Source of the DNA: Heliopora coerulea
Lineage: Eukaryota; Cnidaria; Anthozoa; Scleralcyonacea; Helioporidae
Reading direction: 5' to 3'
Assembly: GCA_030142905.1 (NCBI GenBank)
Contig: JASJOG010000295.1
Span: 124,001-188,000, forward strand
DNA: 64,000 bases
Made by a program: the position numbers and the translations under genes. The notes under the pieces were generated by a model. The model saw nothing but the letters and a program-made list of their open reading frames with translations, was not told the origin of the DNA and searched no databases. Below are positions 24,601 to 37,311 of the stretch, piece after piece. Position 1 is the first letter of the stretch. Every line of letters starts with the position of its first letter.

Positions 24601-25865
24601 GCACGTTCAACATCTTTGGGAAATCTAACACACCTTAAATGTAACCATGAGGAAGCAGATACACGTATTATTTTGCATGCATGTGATGCAATTTTAAAGG
24701 ATTTTAATAAACGCCTTGTACATTGTAGGGACACAGATGTTTTGTTACTGCTAGTTCATTTTCTAGGTACAATTGAAGATGTTCAAACATGGATGATTGC
24801 AGAAACTTCAAGACAAAGAAAATGTTATCCTGTTCATACAATTACTGAGTGTCTACCTGCACCTATTACTAATAATAAAATAGGGTTTCATGCTTTGACA
24901 GGATGTGATACAACCTCCTCTTTCACTGGTTTTGGAAAGTGAAAATGTTGGAAAGTCTTTGAGGAATTCCCTCATTTAATTAATGGTCTTGGCAGAGATG
25001 GTACAAGTAATGAAATTGAGGAGTTTGTCGGTTGACTTTACTCTGCCCAAGATCCAAAAGCTGGAGTAAATAAATGTAGAATTGACCTATTTGAAAAGGG
25101 AAGCAAAGACCTCAAAAAACTTCCCCCGACAGAAGATGCATTGAACTTGCACATTGCCCGTGCTAACCAACAAGCTAAAGTTTGGCTCCAGGCAAATTTA
25201 AGTTGGCAAACAGTAGATTTACCATTTGAAACAATTGGTTGGGAGGTATATGAACAAAGATTAAAGATTATGTGGACAACAAAGCCATCTATACCGTCAT
25301 CATGTGTAAACTTAATATCTTGTGGATGTACAAAGAAGTGCAATACGGGTGCTTGTAAATGCTACAAAACTAGTCAGCGATGCACTCCTATATGCTCGTG
25401 TAATGCACAGGGATGCAAGAATCCTTACACTTCAAGGTAGACATAGACATTTAAAAAAATACGTGTTTTTGGGTCATAACATACCTATAAAAAGGATTTT
25501 CATGCTTCGTTATGTGGCGTTACGTTCACACATGTCTTTGTTTACAATGTCATGTCCACATTAGTATGAACTTCCGCTTTGCTTGACCAATATGAGATCA
25601 CGGCTTATTAGCAAGGGCCAATAAAAAATTGCTTATTTGTTGCATAGCAACAAAAAGTTGTAAAAATGTAGATTTCGCACCTGCCGATGCAGGCTATATT
25701 ATTGTCTAAAAAACACTAAAATTTTGGTACAAAAAATACGATTTTTGCATGGTAACCCCCCAAACCTTTAAAACTAAGCATATTTGAGTTCATCTATTGT
25801 GGTTACCAGCTTCTAACAAAAAAATGCCATTGGACGAAATATTTTGCCAGCTCGGCTGGCTGACT
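21653..25865 (+). mobile_element. Complete 4.2-kb DNA transposon with TIRs, FEN1/XPG-like nuclease
   Basis: The left end (21653-21728) and right end (25799-25865) are inverted repeats: AGTCGGCCGGCCGGGCTGGC versus, reverse-complemented, AGTCAGCCAGCCGAGCTGGC. Both then share a GGCATTTTTTTGTTAGAAG and CTGGTAACCAC block. Weaker subterminal matching (TTTGGGGGGTTA-CA) extends the pairing inwards to about 200 bp. The element is flanked by ATATT on both sides (21648-21652 and 25866-25870). If the TIR is taken one base longer, the duplication becomes TAT. The only long frame inside is the nuclease-like protein. An XPG-type nuclease domain has been described in the Academ superfamily, which is my best guess, but I could not compare sequences. 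Confidence 0.8.
21940..25440 (+). pseudogene. FEN1/XPG-like nuclease with C-terminal CXC module, three in-frame stops
   Basis: One frame spans about 21940-25440, interrupted only by TGA at 22267, 24940 and 25033; the longest open part (22279-24942) is 887 residues. Counting from 22279, a FEN1/XPG active-site series is visible. CIIIDGHALI has D648, IDVLFDTYI has D692 (like VFDG of FEN1), and NHEEADTRI has E791/E792/D794. RDTDVLLLL has D818/D820, and HALTGCDTTSSFTGFGK has D877, like the GCDY...GIGPK helix region. After 24942 the frame continues to a Cys-rich stretch (25316-25437, CGCTKKCNTGACKCYKTSQ), resembling a tesmin/TSO1 CXC DNA-binding motif. The protein fills the transposon and has no DDE triad that I can see. 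Acting as the transposase is inference. Confidence 0.7.
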
Positions 25866-25870
25866 ATATT

Positions 25871-26600
25871 GAAAGGACCCACTTGTCATTATACGGCTAT
25901 TACTGAGTTATAATTTTCACTCTTAATTGTTGTGATTTCAACAAAAACCAGCTAACCATTACATTTTCAGCAATAAAATATACTGTATCTTTCGATGGTA
26001 GAGAACCTTAAACGTGGCCAGAGTAACTGAAAATCAGCAGAAATTTGATGATTTTCGCCTGAGCGAAGACCAGTGCCGGCCACCTAATTGATGAAATATG
26101 ACTAAAGTAAGAAAAAACCGGCCGATAACATTGTATAACTTTAGCAGTTTGGCAGTGACTTAACAATAAAGAGGGGATATTACTGTTTCTGTATTCATTT
26201 TGTCTTTGTTTTTCGGATCTGGGGTTTACCAAGTATATGTATTTGAGGTTTTATTTAAATTACTGTACACATTTGTCAAGCAAATTCAACAAATTCCTGA
26301 CAATCAATGACGATGAGCTTTTGACAAAAATAAACTTTGACCAACTCTTTTGCTGGGATCAATTACTGAATAAACCATGCAAACCCAATTTACTGCAAGA
26401 TGTTGCTGATCAGAGAAGATGGGTTCTGTATTCTTATAAAGGTTCAATACATGCATTTTATTTGCACTAGTGCATGTAGTAAACTTGAGTTTTTGATATG
26501 GCTTCTAGTTACAGCTTGATCAGTATTGTACTTGTACAGTAATCAAATCATTCATGCAAATCAATGTGAAATATGTTGTTTGAAGCTGCTTTGGGCAAAA
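25871..26600. other. Intergenic, no supported gene
   Basis: AT-rich; short frames present have no recognisable content. Confidence 0.4.
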
Positions 26601-26609
26601 AGGTACTGC

Positions 26610-27290
26610 TGCAGAAAAGGCAATGTTGAAGGACTATGTAACAGCAAAGAAGATTGCAAAGAAAGAGGTTGCTTAGGCCCAGCAGGGGGAGAGAAAGAGA
26701 TTAAGAGAAAAGCTCAACATGGAAGAAAGGCAGAAATCTGTGTTCAAGATAGCAAAGCAGATAGCAAAGGAAAGGCAGGATATGGTTACAGTGAACTGCC
26801 TGAAGGATGAAAGTGGAAATATAGTTGTGAAACCGGAGATAATAAAGAAGAGATGGAGGGAGTATATGGAGCAACTATTCAATGTACAGAATGATTGGGA
26901 TGGAATTGTAGAATGTGGGATAGTTGAAGGACCAAGAGAGCTTATCACAGAGATGGAAGTAGAGAAGGCGATAGGGCAGATGAAAAGTAGGAAGGCAGGT
27001 GGTCTGATGGAATAGGTAGGAGAAACTATTCGTGCAGCTGGTCAGGTAGGCGTGAAGATGACGGAGATCTGCAATATGGTAGTGGACGAGGAAAAGATGC
27101 CAAGGGACTGGGAGCTGAGTACCCTTTTACACATTTACAAGTGGAAAGGTGACCCATTGGAGTGTGGGGTACATTGGGCAATAAAACTGTTAGAGCACGG
27201 GATGAAGGAATTTGAGAGGGTTCTGAAGAGAAGGTTGAGAGGAACCCGAGATGTACGACTTTTTGTACCAATCGGAATTGAATTTTCCTC
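26610..27290 (+). pseudogene. Truncated RTE-like LINE fragment (linker and start of RT)
   Basis: The frame around 26719-27015 reads VFKIAKQIAKERQD, EIIKKRWREYMEQLFN and EKAIGQMKSRKAGG, the linker and RT entry typical of RTE-like ORFs. One stop (27013) interrupts it. The next part (about 27052-27255) gives PRDWELSTLLHIYKWKGDPL and GVHWAIKLLEHGMKEFERVL, matching RT domains 1-2. It then stops: the catalytic palm, endonuclease and C-terminus are absent. It is unlike the LINE at 7-10 kb in sequence, so it is a separate family. Confidence 0.75.
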
Positions 27291-27390
27291 AAGCATAATT
27301 CGAGCATAACAGTTTGTTTCACGAGCATAATAGGTTGTTTTAACGAGCACTGCCTCCGGGCATAATAGCCATATTTTCGAGCATAATATA
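27290..27390. repeat. Degenerate CGAGCATAAT direct repeats
   Basis: CGAGCATAA(T/C) occurs four times, plus related GGGCATAAT and CAAGCATAAT, at irregular spacing over about 100 bases, just after the truncated LINE. Confidence 0.55.
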
Positions 27391-28080
27391 TCCAAGTCCA
27401 GTAAGTAGGGAAAACGGCCGTAAAGCGACTGTTGTTTGTTATTGTAAAAGACTTGGTAGGGGGTGCGTGTTACAGATCTCCAGTTAATCCGGTAACAGAT
27501 TCACGCAACATCCAGCAAATTTATGAGTAGATTCTTTTGCTTTTTATCTTTGAAATATAAATTTACCATTCTTTCGTCTCCGTCGTAATGTATCATAAAT
27601 AAGTATCGTAAAAGCATTTGAAATAATTCGTGTAATTACCAAAAACGAGAAGAGAATATAAGATATATGTAATCATAATAACGAGCAGTTCATACCAGAA
27701 CAGGGATTCCAGCACTTTCAGGTTCAGCTTCTTCCAGGTCCATGGACTGTCTTCTCAACAGTAAAATACATAGAACCCCACCACCCAAAATAGGCAATCT
27801 CACATGAAGAGCAGTTTTCCATTTTGGCGAGTTAAACCAAGATCGATAGCTAAAATCTGAGTTCTGTGTCGAACTCGTATCCTGTACTACGCTGGCTCGT
27901 GCAATATCGTCTCAGCTTGGCATATAATCGGAAAATTACCTTCGATTTACGTGCGTTTACCGAGAGTTTACGAAGATGCAAATCACGCCGAATTCTGCTC
28001 AACCCACAGATCAGTGGCTCAACCGCTTGAATCCAACATGGTCGGACGATTGGAATGTTAAAACTCTGGTATTTTTTGAG
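27391..28080 (+). promoter_or_regulatory. Upstream region of the ZC3H13-like gene
   Basis: This stretch precedes the first coding exon and must hold its promoter and 5' UTR. I see no clear TATA box or other defined element. A reading frame in phase with the ATG is open from 27976, so a longer N-terminus cannot be excluded, but homology begins at the ATG at 28081. Confidence 0.3.
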
Positions 28081-31000
28081 ATGTCTGAGTCACGATTGAG
28101 TAGGAAAGTAACCGTCGAGGATTTGGAAGAGATAAGCGATGGTAATGCTCGTAGAAAGAGTGTTTTTGATCGACTCTGACCTGGCACAGTAGAGGTAAAG
28201 TTTGTCATTTTTAGGATGTCAATGTGATAATGTGTAGTCCGATCAGCTATCGACATTCTGTCTATTGATGTACAGTACCATTACCTCGTCCGTTGTTAAT
28301 GCATAAGGATCCTGAACGCGGGAATTTTTTTTCGTTTATTAAAATTACTTGTTTAATGAAGGAAGGAAGAATTTATAGCGAAAGAAATTCTGAGATGTTT
28401 CCTTCGTTGTTTGAAAGAACGCGAAACGTAAAGGGAGGCGTAAGCTTCCTTTCTTCCGTTCGAAGCCTCTGCAGAATTAATGTAGATGCCGTCAAATACG
28501 TCTGATGCATGAACTTTTTCGGTAAAGTTTTCAGGCCCATAAACGTGCTGAAAAAAGCAAGTATAAATACTGTGACGAAACGATTAAATATATACATATG
28601 ACATCGTTAACATATGGTGGCTTTTGTGTAGGTCGCACGTATGTCGAACTTGCACCTTAGCTCACCATCTGAGTCTTGGTAGCTCAATGGTTAGAGCATC
28701 TCACCGGTTATCGGAAGGTTGCGGGTTCAATCTCTGTCTGGGACTCAGGAATAATTTTCTGGGTATAGGGCTTGATGAACGTTCATCTCTTATTCAAGAT
28801 ATCTCCAGGCTCTCACATATTCAAAATAAGACTAACCAGATGATCAGTTTGATTGTTTCCACTTTAATTAGTGGGAGCAATTGCATAGTACCCATCGAAT
28901 TTTTAACCTCTAGTTCTTAAAGATTTCCAGATATGCAGATACACAGTGGGCTTTCCTGAAGAACAAACCAGATGTGTTGCTTAGTAACAAGGCAGTTAGT
29001 TTATAATCCTGTCATGCAGGTATATTTTTTGGTAGATACTTGGATACACAGTGGGATTTCTTTAAGAATGATTAATCCTAACCCTCCTCTTACCCAGGCA
29101 TTCAGCTTATAACTGTTAAACATTAAGTAAATGTTTAACAGTCATGGACAAGGCTGTTCAAGTTTTTGTTAAAGAGAAAATGTTTTGAAAAAAATCATAA
29201 GCATACAGACAGACTTGTCTCTCCTGGGAATGCATGACACAAGCATGCAATGTGTTGGCACTGAGAAAAGTCAAAAAATTTAAGCTAGCGAAGAGATGTA
29301 TGAAATGGACATACATTGTGTCGGAATGCTAGAAAGGGTATGTAAATCATCAGAAGCATGGGTAAGTAACATCTCTGTGTAAACCATTCAGAGGAGTTTG
29401 TGAATGCAGAGGGCTATCACACAAACAAAATTGAAGGCCACTGGTGACAAGCTAAAGCAAAATTACCATGTTTTGGTGTGAGAACAGATATGTTCTTATC
29501 GCACGTAGCAGAGTTCCTTTGGAGATATAAACATGAAGGAAAAGACTTGTTTTATTCTTTCCTTACAGATGTTAAAAAAATTTACAGAAATTTTTAAAAA
29601 TGTCTGTTTAAATAATTGTTAACACAGCATGCTGATTAAAATGTTTTATTTGTAATAAAAAACTGAGTCACTTTCATATTTTAATTGTAAACTTTACAGC
29701 AGCACTGGTCTATATTACTGCAGACAATTTTTGCACTACATATCCATGTATCCAGTGAAAATGTGGCTATGTAATAGCATGATGGATAGCAAATGGGTAT
29801 TCTGTAATTTAGTCAATTAGTGCATGGTGATGCCAGTTAACATCACTTTCTTTATTGAGTGCTAATTTGATAAGACATACTGTAGATTAAAACTAATGTT
29901 TTGCACTATCACTTGTATCACAAAGCATCTGCCACATGTCTTGTGTCTACTGGTATGAAAACATTGACAACTAGCCCAGCTGAAAGGCCAGTTGAACAAA
30001 ATTGAAAACCTGGAAGATTTAGGCACAGTTTGCTTCAAACTTATGGCAAATTTTTCCATTTTCCTGGTTAAACTGAAACCCCTGTGGATGTGTTGCTCCA
30101 CAAGAATGTTTCATTTTCAATGTTTTATTGCCAAGTCATTTGTTATTATTACTTTTGTTGGTACCAATTGCTATTCAATTGCATACAATACACTTTCTGT
30201 TCCTGATCAAATGCTACATGCATTTAGTTAACTAAATGATTGTTTAATGTTGACACCTTGATTGGTAACTGTGATTTCAGTCTTTCTATGAGTGGGATAC
30301 TATATAATTGGACTTTCTTAGCCTTCCATGATAGCCATGTTCTTACAATTATCTGCTATCTCTTCTTCCCTGTGTTCTTTTTGTTGTTTGTGTTTTTCTT
30401 TAGTAATCCATTTCAAGCAAAGCAATTTTCTTGTGCAATCATTACCATATTATACTGAACAATCAATTTCTCATCAGGTCCATTCCTCTCTGGTGTGCAG
30501 AACCTTGTCCAAATGATTGTGCCATTTATGCACTTGCATTAAATCAGGTTTTACTAACTGACTGATTTCCTCAACTTGATAGGTTTATCATGTCAGAAGG
30601 ATAGAGTGCTGTTTAGTAGATTTCTCTGACTCAGTAAGGTTAATTGTTAAAGATGATTAGTTGTATTTGGCACTGTTGTTGTTGTTCCTCCAGCTCTTGT
30701 GTTTCAATGTTTTTATCAACTTCATGTTGTTCTCCAGTTCTTGTCTTTTATCTTTCCTTAAAATCTGATGTCTCTTGAGCTGCTAGTGTATTGACATCCT
30801 TGCTTGAAATATCTGGGATTTCTTTCAAACTGTTGATCTTTTTGGGGAGATTTTTTGCAGTAAAAGCAGCAAAACATGGTAGTGTTCCAACCACTGTTGA
30901 TGTAGCCCTTTCATTCATTTCATACTTGTAGAGGACACACTGATCAGTGGGGATAAATATCCCTCCCATTATCACCTGTAACCCTTTGTATCCTCCTTGA

Positions 31001-34000
31001 TTAATAGACAGCATTTTCTTCCACTAGAATTTTTCATTTAAGAGAAGCCTCAAAATAAATCTTGGAAATCTACCAGTCATCAAGCCAGTGGTATAAATAT
31101 GAAATTTGCCAGTCACACAGGATTTTTTTACTGGTCACATTTGCCTTTTTCCCTTGTGGCCTATTAACTTTCTTTTATCTTTGATGCAATAGTCATGGTC
31201 ATTTTTCAGCAGTTTCACTGCTTTTTGGTGGTGTTGTGAAAAAAGAACTTACTTGTGCTTGTTATCTGTTCATGGTCCACTTTTTGCCAGAAAAAGCTTA
31301 CTCGTTCTTTTCTTATCAGAATACATCCACCCTGATAATTTTCTTCACTATAGCCAAGAACACGTCACAAATGGTCACTGCACAAACTGTGCATGAATAA
31401 TTATTAATTCAGTATTCGGGCAATGACAGACAGAACAATTGTTCTCCACACTGACTAGCAAAGAGTGAGAAGGACTGCTATGTGCCACAAGGTACTGCGC
31501 ATTTGTGTGACACTGTAACTGAGATGTAAGTTTTTCAGTTGGAGAAGTTTCCATAATGCTTGCAGTGTCTTGAGGTGCAAGACATGAGCTTTTTTCCAAA
31601 CCATACATCCACAACAATAATGAAAGTAACATTTTCCGAAACAAGAGACTCGATCTCACTTGCATTTTTTTGTGAAAAAAAAAAAATTCACTCACTGGTC
31701 ATGGATGATTGGCAAATGACAATATTTGCTGGTCAAACAGGATAGTTGTACTGGTCAATGACTGGTAACTGGCACTAATTTTGAGGCTTGATTTAGGACA
31801 AAGGAAATGAAAGATTTAAAACGACAAGGATCTTGCCATATAGTGAAAATACTACTGTCATTCTTTGTGGATGTCATTGATACCTGTAGTTACTTTACTC
31901 TATTTAGATGATGTCAACCCTTAGAACATCAACATCTTTCACTTATGTTGACATTTCTGCAGACTTGGTGGATACCATAGACATGCTACATGGTACTACC
32001 AATGTGACCTTGGTCACACCAACAATCATCCTATTTCATTAGTTAATTCATTTCAAGCATTAAAATTGATGATTCACATGTATAGCCTCAGGAATTTACT
32101 AAAAGTGCTTTAACTGAAATGATGGAAATTTGCAAAATTACATGCATAGATTTTTCAAAGTCCCTCTGGGCCCTGTGTGGAAAAGATAAGACCTGCTTTG
32201 TCAATAGGTGATACCATTTATAAAGGATGACTGCTGTCTCTGTGAGCTCAATAAAATTAAAAAAAAAATGCTGTGCTACACTCTCAGTAAAGGAAACATT
32301 TATCAGTAGTCACAACTAATCATTAATTTTAACTATGATAATCTTCAAAAAGGTAAACTTTACCAGGTACATTAAAGTCATATCCATAAGGACTATCTGT
32401 CTGGATTTTTAAATTTTTTTTTTTAATTTAATTTTTTTTTTCCATGGAACTATAAACAACTTGGCCACAAAACAAGTACCTTGTTAAATGCTTTCATCAA
32501 GAGTCTGAAATCCTAAATTGTAGAAACACTATTTCATAAATTTACCTGAACAACTCCTTAGAGCTTTTAGCCTAAAAACTTGGCCTCATATGCTGTGAAA
32601 ATCTCTTCTAAGTGAGAAAGAGTATGAAATCCTGCAAAAAAATAATGGCAAAGAAAACTCCCAGTCCTGTAAATTTTTAAGTAATAGTTAAAATATGAGC
32701 AGGAGATCTTTATGGCAATATACAAAGGTGAGCTGAAGGCGAGCCATTGTTAATCACCATAAAGATCGATTGCTAATATTTTAACTTACTTATCCAATTC
32801 TGAGACAATATGATGAATACTTTGTTTGGAAGTCATAGAGAAGGTAAAAACACATAATTTTTATGCAGAAATAGCTCATTTTGAGCTACCTCTGTCTGTT
32901 AACTTTGATAAAACATTAATGTTTTATTAATCAATGCTTTATCCGCATTTACAAATGTTGATGAAATTTCATTTCTTTTGAATTTTCTTCACGAATTCTT
33001 AATGAATTTGATAAAAATTTACAAAACATGGATAACAATAATTAGTAGAATATGATTTAAATTTGAATTTTTCTAGAGAACTTAACTAAGAAGAGAGGAT
33101 CACCATGAATCCCAACATGAAAAGTGTTTTAATTGGTTAAGAGATGGTCAATGTCCCTATGGCTATAAATGCAGATATGACCATGGCTTGGCTTCAGAGA
33201 CAAAATCTAAAGTGAAAGTAATAAGAAGTGTTCTGAGGTAAATACATTAGGATTAAAAATGTGCAGTACCTTTTCAGCAGTTGTATGTGTTCATACAAAA
33301 AGGGTGTAGACCTCCATTGTTGTTAAGAAAAATGTGTGACCACAATTAGCTGGTATTTTGCCTTTAAGTAATTAAACCATTTGGGGGACAAAGGTGTACT
33401 GTAGAATTTTACTCTGGCTTGTGCCAGACAAATTTATTCTACAGAGTGGACTGCCTGACCATTAATGAGATTACCACCAACTTGGTTAACAGCCAACAGA
33501 AAACTTTTAACTCCTTAATTAATCTTTTTCTGGTTGAAGTCACCATCATTTTACTTCATAGTAATACAGTAATTATATGCAGCAATCTTGCAGCCGACTT
33601 AGCTCTTTCCAGTCTGAGATGTGTCCACCTGACAAGCAAATTCATCTGGCATTGGCCTGAGGAAAAATAATAAAAGTCATATTCAGACTGAAGTCAAGCA
33701 TTAAGTCCTCATGATTATGAACCAAGTCAGCTCTGATCTGCATGGTAACATCATAAAAATGGACAAACCTTGTGGAAAGTGCAATCTTGTGAGGAATCTT
33801 AATGCCTAGCTTGAAGTTTTTATAAGCCAATAATAATGGAGAAATTACAAAGAAATTTTGGATAAAGCCTTACACATGCCAAGCATCTACTTGGTAATTT
33901 AGAGTATTTCACCAGCAATTAGAAGGTTAAGAGTTTTACTACTGCTAGAGGCTTGGGAAACTTTCCTTATTAAAGAGCTTAACATCATTCACTCCCTTGG

Positions 34001-37000
34001 CTTGAATAAGTTTATATTACTTTACTTTTAGTGAATAAATTATCTAGCATAGTGTACTGTGTTTTACAGTAGCAATTAGTGAAGTTACCAGTATATAAGT
34101 TTTACAGGTGTTCATGCAATATAAGACTGATAAAAGAAAATTTTTTTCACCGAAATGTTAAGAGCAGATTGGCCAGGTAAAGAGCATTTGTGAGTGCTGT
34201 GATGTCTGATGTTCATAGAAGCAATTATTGATAATGGCAGGCTTGGTAAAGTCCCAGCAGGGCAAAATGGCCAGGTCAGAGTTTACCAGGATCAACTGAG
34301 GCCATAGTTGTGCTCAAGAGTTATTGAGGGCAGAAATAGTTTGCTGCTACTCAGAAGTTCCCCTTGGGAAACACTGTATGTTAACAGGGTCTCCTACTTG
34401 CCATTTAACAGATTTACTGAAATAGTGTTAACACAGTAATGTTCACCATTTGGCCTTGTCTGTAAAAGTGCCTTTTAATGTCTGATGATATTTGTTGATC
34501 ATTACATTTTGGCAGTGTTGCAATGACTTGACTTGCAGTTTTCAGCTACTCAACTTTATTTGAGTTGTTCCTGAAAAATAAAGCAACTCAACCTGAGTCT
34601 GTAACCCCATATGACTAGACTTAGACTTAACTCAACAAATCTCTGCTGTAAATAATTGATACCATAACCAACCAGTTGGAAGTACATGTAATGTTTTGCA
34701 TACTGATATGCAAAAGATTTGTTTTTTAATAATTATTAGTTTTTGTTTAGATTTGGTATATGTTAATAGTTGACCCAAAAGTCATCTTAAAGAAATGTCA
34801 AATTAACAGTTAAACTGAGAAATTGCTGAGAATCAAAGTAAAGTACCTTGATCTCAACTCACATTCTAGATGCATAGTCCAGGTGAGGGACCTGGAATGG
34901 AGAATACTGTCCACAAAACAATTCAAAACATAACTCAGTTGATGTAAATTTCAGTATTTTGCTTCATGGCAGCTATAAAGGAAACCTAAAACTAAAAGAA
35001 AATATGGAACAAAAATACACATGGACCAAAAAGGAAAAGAAAAATACGAGAAGCCCATGCCACTGGTGGGTTTCAAATTCAGAATCTGGCATGAAAAATA
35101 ACTCAATAAAAGTTTCAAACTTACTGTACACTGCTCCTTTGCTGATACAATTCAATCAGAATTGGTAAATGTTTTTGAATTTCAGCTGCTATTCATCATG
35201 TTTACATTTGCAATTTCCTCTTTCCTTGGGTTACCCTGTTTTTCAACATACCTGTTGATGAATATTACATTTAACCATTCAACAAATTCCCACAAAACCA
35301 CTCTCAAAATTAAATTACACATAATGAATGCTTGAATCAAGACATGTACTAGTTGTGGACTTATGGTTTACCATGTGGTTTTCTAATTACTCTTCTCACA
35401 CATTAATCCTAAAGTAAGATTTTGTTTGACCCTTGAATGGCCAAATTTTTTTCTTTTGTTCGTTGTTCCTTCTTTGTTTTTGCTTTGTCCATTCTGTTGT
35501 TTTTCTGTTCTGGAGGTGTCCTATTTAAAGGACTCTGGGTGTTAACATAGGATTGTTAACATAGGATTATTAACATGGGATTGTTTCCAGTCATTTTTGT
35601 CTTTTCAGATATTTGCCTTTTTTTAATCCTGTGGTGGGCAAGGGGACAAAATAGTCATTAAACATACAATGTAGACCTTTAGCTGCACTTGTTTCCTAAT
35701 GATAAAATATTCACATCTAATGAATGCCTTTTATAAATTCTGTACACATAGATAGGCTCCTTAATGTAATAAGTAATCAGTAATAGAGATAAAAACTTAT
35801 AGTAAGAATTTATGGTAAAATTATTTAAAAATCACCAGTTTTAACCTATTGAAGAGTGAGCACCATATTCTGTTGACTAAAATCATGTGATATTAGGTAG
35901 ATTTGAATGCCAAAGTGTGTCTTTGCCCATTGATGGGTTAATGTTGCCTCCAGCTCTAGTTATGGAGTGGACAGGAAATGTATTTTTCTCCAGATTGTCT
36001 TAATTTACTTCATTAACAATTCATACTCAAGAAATTTTTAACTGAAACATTATGGCAATGTTAAAAAAAATAATTATGACTAAAGAGCTAATTTATGATC
36101 AAAAGTCTTGAAGGCCACTGTTCTATTGTAGGCAGGACTGATGTAGATATAATGAAACTGGCAGTGTATCAGATGCTTTGTTGTTACAGTACTGTTATTC
36201 CTGTTATTGCTATTATTGTGATAGTTGCTGTTGTCATCATCATTCATATTCTTCTTAAAAATAAGGTATTAATTATTTCTTTTCTCTTCCATTTTTATTA
36301 CAGTAAAACAGATGAAACAGGTATGATCAAGTACATGTGTTTTATACATTAATTGGTGGTTTGAGTATTTAATTAAATAGCAAATTTTTTCAAGCAATTT
36401 TACTATTTTAAATCACCATTGTTCTATTCAAAAAGGCCAGGGTTTATGTCATTATCCGCAGAATTTGTCGTGCTGCCATAAATTCATAAATTCAATTCAA
36501 CCGTAAATTCAATTCAATTGAACCAATTTCTCAACATCCAACTAGTACAAAGGAGAATATTCCTGTTCCACTGCATGGGCAAGGGATACGATTGGATGAA
36601 AACCAAAAAGAACATGGAAAGGGTAGCAAAAAGTCGAGAAAGGATAGGAGCAAGAAAACGAAGAAGGTGAAATTATCACAAAATGAAGAAGAAACCACTG
36701 AGGGTGTCGACACGCCGGAACGCAAGCGAAAACGCGAGATTGAGGAAACAAGCAAGGAGAAACAAGTAAAGCAACCGAAGTCAAAGAATCGGGCTGAGGT
36801 TGTCGTCACACCGTGGTCTGATTTAGGAAATGATGATGACCACATTAAGGGTCAGAAGGGAGGTGAAGAAGGTAGCGGTGAAAGACCAACTCAGGGTGGG
36901 AAGGAGGTGGAGGCCACTGTAGATAGCGTCGATGAAAATAAAAGTGGTGACCAGGTATTTAGCGACTGGAGCGATGCTAGCAAGGATGCCGTCTTCAATA

Positions 37001-37280
37001 AAGTTGATACGGCTGAGCCATGTGAGGTACAGAACAGCGTAGCTGATTTAAGACCAGATGATAAAGAAGACAAACCAAGCAAAACGACCCATACTGATGC
37101 ATCATTTGAGGACGTCTATGATCCAATCAGTGATGACGAGTTTGAAGCTATGTTCGGGGGCGATGAAAACGAGACTGCAGTGAAAAAGAAAACACCTCCC
37201 CCTGCGGATGAAGTGGACTGGAGTATCCTCAGTTCATCATTAACAAAAAAAGGTATAACTACTTAAGATCTTTTTTTCTT

Positions 37281-37311
<31 letters not shown>

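Noticed and set aside
36304..36320. A 17-base exon between TTACAG and GTATGA in the ZC3H13-like gene
   Set aside because: Including it breaks the phase between exons 2 and 3, which join perfectly without it.
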